DNA from: Chaenocephalus aceratus
Lineage: Eukaryota > Chordata > Actinopteri > Perciformes > Channichthyidae
DNA length: 64,000 nucleotides
Reading direction: 5' to 3'
NCBI GenBank assembly: GCA_023974075.1
Contig: CM043789.1
Location: forward strand, 42,185,525 to 42,249,524
Position 1 is the first letter of the stretch. The number at the start of each line of letters is the position of its first letter. The translations under genes and the position numbers were made by a program. The notes beneath the pieces were generated by a model. That model had not been told where the DNA came from. It searched no databases and was given only the letters and a program-made list of their open reading frames with translations. This document shows, in pieces, positions 1-12,667 of the stretch.

Positions 1-40
1 CACAATACAACACAACTACACTCACAGTCTGATCATTACC

Positions 41-220
41 AAGTACACCAGGAGTCTCTGAAGGTCTTCAGATGAACTGCAGACGGCTCGCTGGACTTGG
101 ATTCTGTTGTTTTGCTTTATTAGACTTCACGGGTCAGAGTGGCCACGTTTGACCTATGACCCGCTCCTCTCCAGACGACACGGGACGCACTACAGTAACA
201 TTTAGATTAAAGTTCACTCA
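41..220 (+). repeat. Intronic direct repeat, copy 1
   Basis: About 180 bp beginning aagtacaccaggagtct and ending near tttagattaaag. It recurs in the same orientation at 2484-2660 with small indels and substitutions. The two copies flank two klhdc8a exons. Confidence 0.85.
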
Positions 221-328
221 CGAGCCAACATTAGTCTTGTAACATTCTGACCCGAACTCCAACTCCTGCCTGCCCCCCCTCTGTCTGCTGCTGCTCAGTG
301 TTAGGTATAACCTTCCTGTGTCCTTGCC

Positions 329-330
<2 letters not shown>

Positions 331-377
<47 letters not shown>
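331..377 (+). repeat. (GT)n microsatellite
   Basis: An uninterrupted GT dinucleotide run inside the klhdc8a intron. Confidence 0.97.
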
Positions 378-378
<1 letters not shown>

Positions 379-892
379 TGTCCTAGCTGCAGCTGGCCTG
401 TGTGTTCATTTCTCTCTGAAAACAAGCTCAGCTCCACAGCTCCTCTGACCTCGCTAACTTTATGAGCTCGTACATGTGGTGGAAATTCCACACTTAATCA
501 CCTTCTGGTAAGAAAAGATCAAATACACAAGCTCAGACCAAAGTGGTGGATTTATCTGTCCGGTACCACTGATGCAGCCAGAATCTGACCCGTTACACAG
601 ACAAGCAATGACTTTATACCGATGAGAGCTGATAACAAAGGGGACATAAGACAGGTAACATGCCTGACCGTGGTCAAGTCGAGTGCACGAGAACAGAAGG
701 CGGCCAGTCTTTTGTATTAAGGTGTGATGCAGCCGGGAACGAGCCCTAGTTTACGTTAGGACTGGTTCATTCAAACTGCAGGACATAAAAGAAGGACGTT
801 TACATACTTAATGAGACTTAATGATACATACTACACACACACCAGCTCACACACTCCTGCTCGTTTCAGCTGTGGTGTGTGATCCTCCGCAG

Positions 893-1890
893 GCTGCTGG
901 TTGAAGTCGGAGGAGACGGTGGCGATGAAGACGAAGAGAGCTGACTTTGCTTCTGCTTTCCTGCGAGGACGCATGGTGGTGGCAGGAGGACTGGGTGAGA
1001 GACACTGTGACGGTTTATTAAGATGACCAAACCTAAATGTTTAGGGTAATTAAAGCCAAAAAAGGGAATGTCATGAACATGTCTTGATGACTCGTCTGGT
1101 ATAGTACAAGATGTAGTCAGAATACTGTTTTGAAACCATTTTAACTTCTTTAATGGCAGCACAACATGACACCAGATGCTGTATGCATTTAAACAAAACA
1201 CTTAATTATATGAAATAAATGACCGTGCTAAGTAGGCAGTAGGATACCGAAGTATTTGTGGGGCAATTATATGAAATAACCCTTTATTCCGACACATGCA
1301 GGGATTGGTCAAATTTGACCCCGGGACAACAGGAAGGTTAATGTAAGATTACAACAAATCCCAAATAAACAATTTTCCAACTCGGGATCAATAAAGTTTA
1401 TATAATCTAGTTCAATCGTGTCTAATCTTAACGAGTGTTTATGTGAGTACATGTATGTGATAACAAATGCAACATCTGAGTCCAGTGGGAAGGTTTGCAT
1501 CATTAAATAAAAACGGATGCCTTTTTGCTGTAAGATCTCCTTTGAAAGAGACACCGGAGAAATGCCCTATATCCCAGTCAGTGAACTACCACAGCCTATA
1601 AGGGACAATCTAAGGAGCCGGGGGGAAGTGTGTAATGTGACGTCTGAAATAAAGAATTACCAAGGTTAAAGTCGTACATTTACAAGAGAGGTTGATCCCC
1701 ACTGGAGACAACATGTTGATGTGTCCTAGGGAAAGATACCTAACCCAAAGGTGTGTGTGAATGTGTGTTAGTGTTACAGTGTGTGTGAACGGGTCAATGC
1801 TGACTTCAACCGGCAAGGACACCTCCAATGTTTCACTTTTAAAAGGCTGCTTTTTCCCATTTGATCTTGAGAACGGCAACCTCAATTAGA

Positions 1891-1936
<46 letters not shown>

Positions 1937-3282
1937 TGTGTGTGTGTGTGTAGGTCACGAGCCCTCGGCCCTGGACACAGTGGAGGCCTTCCACCCTCAG
2001 AAGAAGAAGTGGGAGAGGTTGTCTCCCATGAACTCCCCCCGATGCTCCACCTCCTCCATCGTCATCAGAGACCGCCTGCTGGTGGTGGGGGGCGTCAACC
2101 AGGTATATACCTTTACTACCAGATATTAAACAGTTACTCACACATTACCAGTTCATACTGACTCAAAGATATCTATCACCAACGACGACAGGTGCTCCTG
2201 CTCAGTGTGTCAATCCACGGCTGGGAGCAGGGTTAGGAGAGTTACTGTGTTACAATCCAAGTGTCAAAATATAAAAAGAATGTAACTTTGCTTTTGGATT
2301 AACTCAACGTCAAATGCAATGAAAAAAATACATCACTTTGAAGACGAATCAAAATAGTTGGTGATTATCAATATAAGTTGAATTATCAGTGCTGCTCAAA
2401 TGTAATGTAACAGGCATTTATATGACGCTGTTCTTAATTCATTGCTACAACATGCACACACCTACAGCCACACTTACTTAAACAAGTACACCAGGAGTCT
2501 GAAGGTCTTCAGATGAACTGCAGACGGCTCGCTGCTGGACTTGATCCTGTTGTTTTGCTTTATTAGACTTCACGGGTCAGAGCGGGACATTCGACCTATG
2601 ACCCGCTCCTCTCCAGACAACACGGGAAGAACGGGAGTTACATTTAGATTAAAGCTCACCCCTGAAAAAGAAGAGCCAATGTAATATTATAAAACAAATA
2701 TATATAGTGTATTATATAAGACAACAGAACAATGTGACCTTAGAAAAGAAGAAACCGAGATATTTAGGATCAAAAATGTCATTATTTAAAAGGAAAACCT
2801 GCCTCTCATGCAGCCGACACACCAGCACTGAAACATGAGCACATACTACAGTTTAAAAAGCAGATTAAAATCTGAGTTGACAGAAAATGCTCCGTTTTAG
2901 TTGAACACACACAGTTAAACTCACACACACTATGTTATGAACATATAGGTTCACCTGCTGAATTAGAAACAGAACAAAAGAAGCAAAGAAAGTGGAAACT
3001 ATAAATCAGATTCAGGCAGTAGAAGTATTCACACTTAAAGTATTATCCTACAGAACAGTACAGCTCACAGAGAAGAGAGAACATCGTTTTTACTCAGACT
3101 GTAATCCTGCTAGTAAACCCCCTTTCAAATATATAATCTGATTACATCTACAGCTACCTTTTTTGAATGACACACATGTGCTCCGTCGCTCCCTAAACCT
3201 CTGAATGATCTCTCTGTCTCTCGTGCAGGTTCCCAGCTCAGCCCATGAGATCCTGTATGTAAAGGAAGAAGAGTATCTGTAG
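893..3282 (+). CDS. klhdc8a: Kelch-repeat protein, C-terminal three exons (klhdc8a-like)
   Basis: Three exons are visible: 893-994, 1954-2102 and 3229-3282, with TAG at 3280-3282. All have AG/GT borders (ccgcag before 893, gtgaga after 994, gtgtag before 1954, gtatat after 2102, gtgcag before 3229), and the phases join without a break. The translation contains TKRADFASAFLRGRMVVAGG, then VEAFHPQKKKWERL, then RLLVVGGVNQ, ending VKEEEYL. Paired glycines followed about 20 residues later by Trp are typical of kelch blades, so this is the end of a beta-propeller. From memory, KLHDC8A has VAGGLG, EAFHP and GGVNQ at the same places while KLHDC8B differs, so I favour 8a. Earlier exons lie left of the window. 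Kelch propellers are protein-interaction scaffolds; the exact role of KLHDC8A is not settled. The intron before exon 1954 ends in a (TG)n run instead of a normal pyrimidine tract. Confidence 0.82.
1893..1952 (+). repeat. (TG)n microsatellite abutting a splice acceptor
   Basis: A TG run with a short CGCG interruption extends directly into the TAG acceptor at 1951-1953. There is no separate polypyrimidine tract. UG-rich intron ends are known binding sites for TDP-43-type proteins, so this run may influence inclusion of the exon that follows. Confidence 0.9.
2484..2660 (+). repeat. Intronic direct repeat, copy 2
   Basis: Second copy of the 41-220 sequence, same orientation. It contains the shared stretch gttgttttgctttattagac. 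The remainder of this intron (2661-3228) shows nothing I recognise. Confidence 0.85.
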
Positions 3283-3600
3283 CCTGCCGTAATGGACACC
3301 AGCCATCAGACTGTCTTTGGTCGCATGGGAAGCACGGAGAGAGACATGGAGGGAGGGTCGGTAATATGAGAGGCGACAGCGCCCCCTGCTGGCCGCTGCT
3401 GGATCAAACACATGCACAATGGAGGAGCTGGCTCTTTCTTTAAACGAGTTGTTTCCGGATACTTTGATTACTTGTGCGATGTACGTTGCAGTGCATACAT
3501 GGAGGAGGAGGAGCTATAGATTAGGAGGGAGGAACCCCTCTGTAATGGTCACACATGCACAGCACACACAGTGACATTTGTTCTCCGCTCTTAACCCACC

Positions 3601-3813
3601 AGTGCCAGGAGTCTAGTACTAGGAGCAGTGGGCAGCTATTGTACAGCACCCGGAGTGAGGGGGGTGTCCGGTGCCTTGCTCAAGGGCACCACGGCAGGGC
3701 AGGAGGTGAACTGGGACCTCTCCAAGTAGCAGTCCACACTCCATAGTTAGGTCTGGTCGGGGACTTGAACCGGCGACCCTACGGCTCACAGTCCCTCCTG
3801 ACTGAGCCACTGC
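3601..3813 (-). mobile_element. tRNA-derived SINE
   Basis: Read on the minus strand from 3813, the element begins GCAGTGGCTCAGTCAGGAGG, an A-box-like tRNA head. It continues to GGTTCAAGTCC, a perfect match to the RNA polymerase III B box. The tail contains CCCTTGAGCAAGGCACCG, a stretch familiar from abundant teleost SINEs. It lies downstream of the klhdc8a stop, probably in or just past the 3' UTR. Confidence 0.75.
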
Positions 3814-4307
3814 AACTATTGTGTAGCCTGTATGTCTAGTGTTGTAGACAGAAAATACACAGAAGACCTGTTTGACGGAATAATATGCATTTCATGTTTG
3901 GTTTTGTGAAGGGATGCACGATCGTCTTCAGCCAATACTAATGATAACCTGTTTTCTCATGACTGGTGACTTTATTTCACATCCTTAAAGAAGAGCATGA
4001 AGTGTAGTGAATGCACACACAGAGGGTTAGAAAGGCTAAGATGTAGAGAGCAAAGACGAGTGATTTAAGATTAGAAAGCTCTGACATAACCATATCTAAC
4101 AAGTCCTGATTCAGTTACTTTGTGTTGTTACACGGCTTAGTTGAATACTCAACTCTGATTGGCCAATTGGACGTGTCAGAGGTTGTTAATACTCGATATA
4201 ACACCGCTGCTAGGCAAAATAATGACCGTTGCTAAGGAAGATCAAGGGAGAGACTTCCTGTCTGTCTTCTTCTGCAGATTTCTCTGACGCTGTTTTTTAA
4301 TTTCTTA

Positions 4308-4560
4308 TAAGATAAGATTAGAAATACTTTATTGAACCCGATTTGGGAAATGCTTGAAACACAAAAACAAGGCATTGCACATAAGAGAAATTAAGATAAG
4401 AAATGTAAACGTCCCAAAATATAAATAGAACGGCAATAAAAAAGTTGAAAATATACATGTTGAAATAGCAATTTGCAGTAAGCACAATATAAAGCAGGAT
4501 ATGGTATACATTAAGTGTGTGAGGAATGGCATTTTAATTAAATATAAGTGTAAAATGTAC
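4308..4560 (-). mobile_element. LINE-like 3' end fragment
   Basis: The sequence starts with (GATAA)-like units and 'actttattgaaccc', a layout seen at the 3' ends of teleost non-LTR elements read in reverse. Its reverse complement recurs at 53480-53700, and a partial copy lies at 29963-30050. No coding part remains. Confidence 0.5.
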
Positions 4561-4976
4561 ATAGTGAGTTTAAAACCAGTTTCTTCTCTTCTTCTGTTTT
4601 TGTTTTCTTAACTGTCGCCCACCCAACAAATGTCACCCATGACCCAAATACAGCACAGAAGACACCTTTAAAGTAATATATCATAGGATTGATTACAACC
4701 ATGAGAAATATATACAAATATCCACCCTAGGCTGAGAGACAGAGCCACAGCAGTGCCCACGCCCCCTCCACGAATATAAAGACGTGTATTCACAAAGTAT
4801 TCCACTGTGAGTAAACTAATGTTTGTTGTCCACAGCTGACATTAAATTGACCGGACTTCTTTCTGCGGATTGATATGACTGCACATATTGTAGTCCCTCA
4901 GGCAACATCCTTAACAACTGGCTGCTAGCGAATATTAGCAGACCTCTTACATGTCCAAATCAGAATAAAGTATTAA

Positions 4977-6155
4977 AGGTCACCTATTATGCAAAGTCCA
5001 CTTCTTCATGTCTCTTCTTCATCAACATGTGTCCCCTCTTCTTCATGTCTCTTCTTCATCAACATGTGTCCCCTCTTCTTCATGTTTCTTCTACATCAAC
5101 ATGTGTCCCCTCTTCTTCATGTTTCTTCTACATCAACATGTGTCCCCTCTTCCTCATGTCTCTTCTACATCAACATGTGTCCCCTCTTCTTCATGTCTCT
5201 TCTACATCAACACGTGTCCCCTCTTCTTCATGTCTCTTCTACATCAACATGTGTCCCCTCTTCTCCATGTCTCTTCTACATCAACATGTGTCTCCCCTTC
5301 TTCACGTCTCTTCTACATCAACATGTGTCCCCTCTTCTTCATGTCTCTTCTTCATGTCTCTTCCACATCAAAACGTGTCCCCTCTTCTTCACGTCTCTTC
5401 TACATCAACATGTGTCCCCTCTTCTTCAGGTCTCTTCTACATCAACATGTGTCCCCTCTTCTTCATGTCTCTTCTACATCAACATGTGTCCCCTCTTCTT
5501 CATGTCTCTTCTACATCAACATGTGTCCCCTCTTCTCCATGTCTCTTCTACATCAACATGTGTCCCCTCTTCTTCATGTCTCTTCTACATCAACATGTGT
5601 CCCCTCTTCTTCATGTCTCTTCCACATCAACATGTGTCCCCTCTTCTCCATGTCTCTTCTACATCAACATGTGTCCCCTCTTCTCCATGTCTCTTCTACA
5701 TCAACATGTGTCCCCTCTGTGGAAAGAGACTCTGAAAGTTTCAGGAACAAAGATTTTCTCTCTTTTTGATCCATTTCTATAAAAACCTGTCTGAAAATGA
5801 GCTGATCAGATTTTGGCCACTTGATGATGTCATAACGATGTTTTGTCTTGTGTACCCATTAGCCAATCAGCAACAAGGTAACCCCCCCCCCCCCCCCCCT
5901 ATCACCTGAATCTCCTCTAGAGCTCCATTGAGTTCTTTGTAACCAAATGTCTCTCAGAGGGGCGTGGGGAGGGGCTCCTTACTTTCATCTGAAGTAACAG
6001 ACAGAGAATCAGCACTTTGGAAACAGGGCTGAAACAGAGGGGATTATGGGTAATGCTGTAATGATCTGTTTGGTGTTTGGAGCCAATCAGAGACAGGTTC
6101 TGTATATATCTGAGAGCTATAATATATTGATGAAAAACAGTATGATAGGGGACCT
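4977..6155. mobile_element. Non-autonomous TTAA element (Kolobok-type MITE)
   Basis: The left end is AGGTCACCTATTATGC directly after TTAA (4973-4976). The right end, read inverted, is AGGTCCCCTATCATAC directly next to TTAA (6156-6159). TTAA duplications fit Kolobok or piggyBac families. The termini resemble those of the THAP-bearing element at 19250-22681, which points to Kolobok. No transposase is present. The interior holds a 37-bp minisatellite, a C homopolymer at 5883-5900 and a conserved non-coding body. Confidence 0.75.
4998..5716 (+). repeat. 37-bp minisatellite inside the TTAA element
   Basis: About 19 head-to-tail units of a 37-bp sequence containing cttctacatcaacatgtgtc. Since 37 is not a multiple of 3 and the unit has no stop in any frame, all three forward frames stay open for about 250 codons. 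These are repeat artefacts, not genes. Confidence 0.93.
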
Positions 6156-6159
6156 TTAA

Positions 6160-7000
6160 TTATCAACGCTTGTTAAGATAATGAAAGCAATCTTGCTCGT
6201 TCACAGAAATATTGATTTTGTATTATCTGCTCATGTATATCGTGCATCCCTCGTTCCGTGTGTTTATCTTTGTGATTGCATTTGTAAAAAGTGTGATTTG
6301 AACATTGTATTTTAATTAAGTTTAATGACAAGACTGCAATATTTGTATTTACTTAAATAACATTAGCAGAAACGCACAACAAATGAGTAACGTGTGGTTA
6401 AAATGTACTGTAACACAATTTGCACTAAAGCAATTAACACTGAATGGGACTTGATTTTAAATTCAATCATTTCTAGTGTATTGTTTTGATCACACTGAGA
6501 ATGCTGTCATGTTACACTGCAACAGTGAACACCTGTTGGCTATGATTACACAGAAGCAACTGTATTCAATATGTGAGTTGTGTATGGGGAGGCAGTACAT
6601 CTGAATGAGGCGGAAGACAAATAAATTATGGATATTTTGATATCGCACCATTAAGATAATTATTTTATTCATGTTTTTTTTTCAAGTTTAAATATGCAGA
6701 TGACGCATTATCTTATTAAATGTATGCTAATTTACCAGAATTTCTTACAGTAATCTGAACGTATGAAATCAAGTTCAATATTGTTGTTAGGAGGGACATT
6801 TCTTTATTCATAACAAAATACATTTCTTTCCGAGTTTATATGATAAGATGCTACACACATCTGGCTATGAATAAAATCTGAATGAAACCCTCGGTCCGAT
6901 ATACTCAGTAACACATTTGGAAAGTTTGGTGTGCTACTGAAGTGTAGATTTACGTTTTACCATCAAACTTCCCCAGCTGATTTCTTTACTAAAATGCATT
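6160..7000. other. AT-rich interval, nothing recognised
   Basis: No convincing ORF, splice-bounded exon, inverted repeat or known element was seen. Confidence 0.6.
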
Positions 7001-8190
7001 TGTTCAACAAACTCTCACTCCATAATCGTCCAGGAGCGACGCTTGGTCAGGGTTCCCGAGGTGTGCAGTTGTGACGCTCCTAGGCTCCTTCAGCGTCATA
7101 AAGGGACGCAAATAGCTTTCAACTGATTGCAATGTATTCCCATCTGCGGCGGGATTTGACGCTCATGGAAGCACGGCATTCGTTTGTGTCGGCTGCCCTT
7201 AAAGGCAATGTGAGCGTCCATTCCCATTGGATAACGGAGAATTGTACACCCGGAAGTAAGTATTCCTCTTACTGTCGATTGATTTCACAGTGATATCTGC
7301 ACTACTCATCGACTGAAAAACACCAGATTATCCTTGTTAATTACACAACATTGATTGGTTTAAATTGTGTGCAATGCTTTTGTATTTTTCCCCTTCGATT
7401 CGGAGAAACAAATATTTTTTCGGAGGAAAGGTTGGCAGAAGACACTACACTACCCAGAATCCCCAGCTATCGTTTAGGACTACACCATGTGCTCTGTTTG
7501 ACATCACGTGATTAGTTCTCTTTACTCTTTGAAAGTCATCCCATGAATGCATTGTAATAAATGGTTCGGCTGCATTAAATATATTACACATCTGTCGTAG
7601 TTCTTTATTTTTATTTATCTACAGAGATCGGGCTCAGAATAGACCGGAAACTATTCGTTTACCGTTCAATTTGAATTTCACAATAAAGTTAGTAGTAATA
7701 TTTTGTTTTGATATTATCGTTTTTTATTAACTACTAGACCACTGGGTCATGTTAAGACCATCTTTTCTGTGTTGCTGTGGGTTTTTTCCATCGCTTTTGT
7801 GTTTCAATTATCAAAACAATAACTAAATATATCCGTCGTAAACTAAACCAGAAACAGCAGTATATTTTATTTTGTTAACACTGTAAACCTGACAGCTTTT
7901 TAACCCAAACCACCTACTGGTTAAAGCACGTTATTACACGTTTAGAGTAATGCAATGCAGGAAGATTGTGTTGCTTTTTAATGACTGTTTAGAATGCCTT
8001 TTTCTTAATGTCTTTTATTATTATTAACTACTTGTTGCTAGGGACGCTGCTATCGATATTATTTCTGTTATGTTGTGTAACTGTTTAATGGTGTTATCTT
8101 TATTGCTACCCCCTTCCCCGTCAATGTATAGTGTTGGTCCACAGCGCAAACGTATTAGTTTAACAAAATCCGCATCTAAAATTGTGGCAT
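7001..8190. other. Promoter-like or repeat-derived interval with a ZNF143-like motif
   Basis: A CpG-containing stretch (7020-7260) ends in acacccggaagtaagtattc, which is nearly repeated at 29390-29412. At 7447-7465, cactacactacccagaatcc resembles the ZNF143/SBS promoter motif (ACTAC-x-TCCCAGAAT). No adjoining gene is visible, so both features may belong to a dispersed repeat. 7500-8190 is AT-rich with nothing recognised. Confidence 0.35.
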
Positions 8191-8195
8191 AGATA

Positions 8196-9890
8196 GCACT
8201 GTAAAAAAAAAAATTGTAAAAAAACGGTTATTTTCTGGCGACGGGGACGCCAGAAAATGTCCGTTAAAAAAATGAAAAAAACTGTAAAATAAAATATGGA
8301 GATAACATGTAAAAAAACATTAACTTACCTTACCACAAGTAGCCTCTATTACTGTAATTTGACATTAAATCTTTTTCTTTTAACATATATTATTTGTTAG
8401 AATAGAGTCATAAACCTCTAGAAAACAGAATAATTATCTTTTAAAAATGATAAAGAAAAGCTAAAATACAGAAGATTACTTTATTATTACAAAAAAGTAC
8501 CGTATATCTAAGACCATTTTACAAGCAAAACACAAAGAAAAGAACGTCATTTTACTTTGCAAAAGCGTTAGTTTACATTAATTATCTAATCTTTTGCCAA
8601 AAGAATCTGTAATTTCACAAGAAATCTTCTTATAATTCCATGAAATCTTTTTCTTTTAACATATATTAATTGTGAAAACCCTCCTTTTTACGCAGCGGTC
8701 CAGACATAGACATCAAACGGCAAAACATACAGTGGGCAGTTCCTTTGGCATCAGGGCAGGGATATCTAGATACTTTCCAAGGTTTGACATCATGAGTTGT
8801 GCTACTTTTAAAGCAAGCAACGATGTTTTCAAATCTGTAATCAAAGAGGTCCGCAAAAACACTATCGGCCAATCAGATTGCTTGATTTGACTTGTCAGTT
8901 TTATAAATATATTTACATTTCTTCCGTTACGAAACAAACTTACAAAGCATAAGATGGAAACATTTAAGATTAACTTCGAACTCCGGGGGGTCTTACTATG
9001 GAGGAGTGGATTGAGCAGTGCCTATCTCCAGAAAGCACCTAAACGACGACATGCAGAGCTACGTGAAGAGCAGGCAGACCAACTGGAAAAGTAGCTCCAT
9101 TCAAAAGCTTTCTGATGCGGGTCTTGAAACAAAGCAGAGAAATTATGACCGTTAGTGGCCACAGGTGCGAAAGCTCTCTCTCGAGCTACTGTAAACCGAA
9201 TCTCGGGGACCGGAGAAAGTGGAGCAATATTCTCACCACGCCAAGCAACAGCCTGGCAAGTAACCACGTAAGCCATGCTACTGATGCTGGACAGGTTTTC
9301 AGTGGATGCACAATAAACGGCAACATACAAATGAATGTAAATAAATAGCCAAATAATGGATCAATGCTCTCTGTCTAATATGTTCGCTAGCTGTTAGTGT
9401 TGTTGCATAGCAACCACGTCGCACTATGTTTCGCGCAGAAGGCAACGGAGGGACTATTTTATTTGGAACATCATTATTTACGAATAAAAACTATTTAAAT
9501 TAGAGTGTGTATTTTTTTCCCATATTGCCACACTTGGTAACCGTTTTATAAAAGCAATAGCTCACGACAGGCCGTGGTATATGCTCATTATATCACAGCT
9601 AAGGGGCGTGGTTCGGCCCGACGCGAAGCGTCAAGAATAAATGACTCTATTCTTAATTAGAATAGAGTCATTTACCTCTAAAACAACAGAATAAATATGT
9701 TTTTAAATGATAATAAAAAGCTTAAAGACAGAAGATTACTGTTGTTCTTTAAAAATATTACTGTAAATCAAAGATCATTTACATGTAAAATACAAAGAAA
9801 ACATGTAATTATATGTTCGCAAATGTCAGATGTTTTACAGGAAAAATCTGTATTCAAATACATTAATAAACTGTCAAAATAAATGCATTT
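8196..9890. mobile_element. Degraded DNA-transposon remnant with internal duplication
   Basis: Begins with cactgtaaaaaaaaaaattg, a terminal motif common in teleost MITEs. The stretch 8398-8600 (gaatagagtcataaacctct...) is repeated at 9658-9860 with divergence. Between the copies lies about 1 kb containing 'gctaaggggcgtggttcggc', also repeat-like. Short ORFs here have no recognisable domain. The interval 9890-10320 is AT-rich with nothing recognised. Confidence 0.45.
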
Positions 9891-10328
9891 ATTTTCTCTA
9901 AATGTAGGTTTACTGTACTTTTACATTGTGTCAATCTTGTATTTAAAAATATAAATTGGAAAAAAGAAGTATGATGATATTTGTCTGATATGATATGATG
10001 CAGCAAAGACATGTATGCAATATCATTAAAACGTTATGCCTTTGGCAACATGTTGAAAATATTTGACAATATAAATAAAAAATGACACCACCACCATTCT
10101 TTTTTATAATTTCTTATTATTTGCAATGCCGTAACATAATTATGAACACAATATATACACGTTATTACAATACTTTCTATATATATAACCCATACATATA
10201 CACACACATACATCCATACACATAAACACAATAATAATAAAGCAGAATAGACCGGCAAAGAAACCTTAACCATTAGCCAACAATTTGTGCCAAAGATAAC
10301 ATTATATACACTAAACTCTCTTAACAGT

Positions 10329-10376
10329 TATGTGTGTGACTATGTGTGTGACTATGTGTGTGACTATGTGTGTGCG
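10329..10376 (+). repeat. 12-bp tandem repeat
   Basis: Four units of atgtgtgtgact, lying just past the stop codon of the minus-strand SAMD3-like pseudogene. Confidence 0.9.
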
Positions 10377-11914
10377 ATTTTACTCTCTCCATTCAAAGTC
10401 AGCGATGTTGGTGATCAATGAAAGCACCTTCGGATTGACTGACTGCTGTTTCTTTGAAGCTTTCCTCTCCCTTTTAGTCCCCTTGTCCGGATTGATTTTG
10501 AAAAGGCACCTGTTAAGACAGAAGTACACTTAAATGTAGTGCTACAAACAATAGTTTTTATAATTACAAATTCTGTGGATGATACGGCCATTAATTGTCT
10601 TCACACTTATACAGCTTGAAGTCAAAGGGCAATACTACTCTTAAATTGACTGTTATGATCAGATATCTGTACATTTAAAGTATTGGTTTGAAAAGAGTTC
10701 TGTTCTATAAAGTTGTCACTTGGCATCACTATCACACTGGACAGTATCGCAGCAGGTCTGTAAACAGGAGCAAATACTTGAGGTCATTTGAGTGTGGTAG
10801 CTACGAGTGCCATCTAGAGAGGTTTGTGTAACTGGGGCAGATGAGGTGCGTGTCAGCAGCAGAGTGAGCGGTGTAAAAGCATCTTAGTTAACCAAAATAA
10901 GTATTAATGTGTTTGTTCACTGCAATAATACCGGGTTTTGGTGCCCATCCCATTTCGGTGCAAGAAATAGTTGCTTCTTCCTTGTCAGATTCCGTTGTCA
11001 TCAGGTGCTGACACTCACGCAAAGCCTCTATAGACCACACACATACACTAAGCCTGCTCCATGGCTGTATTACTGTGCTGTTGATATGAATAAGTTAAGG
11101 AAATCAACGGCTACCAAGAATCTTGTGTGTTCTTACCGACACCCCAAAGTGCAAGTCACTCCGAGTGAAACCTTCCCCTATACAGTCCTAGCTGAATCCC
11201 TATTCAATAGGACTCCTTGAAAACGATTCCTTTTTCCAAATAACTTAATTGGTTTTCTTTTGTTGTCGACAAAGGGCCTCTTTCTGTCATTTTCATTGAG
11301 CTGAAGTAAACATACCACCGATTGGCTAAGAGTGAGTTTGGGCTTTTAGGGAGGAGCTAAAGCACACCACTGCAAAGGAAAGGGGTACGCTGAATTTACA
11401 TCTCAAGACAGAACTAGAGCATAATGCGAAACAGAATGCAGCGCAATAATCTTTTTATCTCGATTATCTTGTTTTGTCAGGAGCACTTATCGTGTGTCAG
11501 GAATGTGCACAATCCTCTACTCTGTGGTTTAAGATGGAATGCGTTAGAATAATTACGATTCAAGTCTTACCTCTGCAAGAACTCCAGGGTACCTCCCAGT
11601 TCTGTGGGATAGCTGATGTTGAGGCAGTAATATGCTGCAAACATCAGTGTCAGGGCGTCAACAACATTTGGGACACTGCCGTTGACGATGGTCTGGTCGA
11701 CGGCGACCATGAAGTGTCCAGCTGTCAGGGGAGAACTCCCTGTAGAAAAATTACAAAAAAATTATAAATGCAAAACATATTTGGTGCAGCTTGTTCATAT
11801 TTGTTTGTACTGGTGATCCCATGGCCAATTGCATTTATAGAATTGTGAGCTCCTGCAGCTTTCTTTTCTTTCTTAAGTGTTTCTTAATGTTAACAGTAGA
11901 AGATGGCACATCTT

Positions 11915-12667
11915 AAAGGGATAGTTTGGGTGTTTAAAGTGGGGTTGTATAAGGTACTTAGCCATTGTCAGTGTATTACCGAGAGTAGATGATTTCGGTA
12001 TGCCCCGAGTTCGGAGATGCAGACAGGAGCAACCGCATGGAAGCAAAGCGATGTTCTGCTCTGCACAGGGTCAGCAGCAGAACATATTGGAGCCACCTTA
12101 AAGAAAGGCCCTCCTAAAAATATCGCACGCTATATTTTGAATATTTTCGTGTGTTTACTTTGCCATAAGACAGCCCTTTTCAGGGAACTGAAGCTGTTGT
12201 ATGCATCTATACTCTCGCCAAAGCAACCTTTGGAAATTGTTATTGTGATTCACCAAAGTCACACAATAGCACAAACAAACTAAGCGATTGAGGCAGCAGC
12301 AGACAAGCAACTCCAGTGTTCTGTGAGGTTAAATGATTGTTTTTTGTCTGGTGGCTTTGATGAGAACATAGATGGCGACATCAGTTCTCTGTAAGAAACA
12401 GACAGTATAGCTGTGTCATGGCAAGGTAAACCAGCTAAATGTTCTAAATATATCATGCACTTAACTAATTTTTTTGTGAGCCTTTCTTTTATGCGTCTTA
12501 AATATGTTTTGCTGCCGACCCCATCCACCCCAGTACATTGATTTGCTTCTGTGCGGTAATTCCTGTCTGCATCTCCAAACTGGGGGAATGCCGACCATCA
12601 TCTACTGTGGGCGTAATACACTGACTATGGATAAGTACCTCATACAACCCCACTTCAAAACATCAGG
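11915..12667. mobile_element. Palindromic MITE in an intron of the SAMD3-like copy
   Basis: The left arm, from 11933 (tttaaagtggggttgtataa, then gtacttagccattgtcagtg), pairs with the inverted right arm ending near 12660. Pairing continues inwards through the 'gagatgcagacagga' motif for over 100 bp per arm, so the element could fold into a long hairpin. No coding capacity was seen. It lies between exons 3 and 4 of the SAMD3-like copy. Confidence 0.75.

Noticed and set aside
4998..5716. CRISPR-like array
   Set aside because: Units are contiguous without unique spacers, and the genome is vertebrate.
4989..5782. Three overlapping frames of about 250 codons on the plus strand
   Set aside because: All arise from the 37-bp minisatellite, which has no stop in any frame; composition and period explain them fully.
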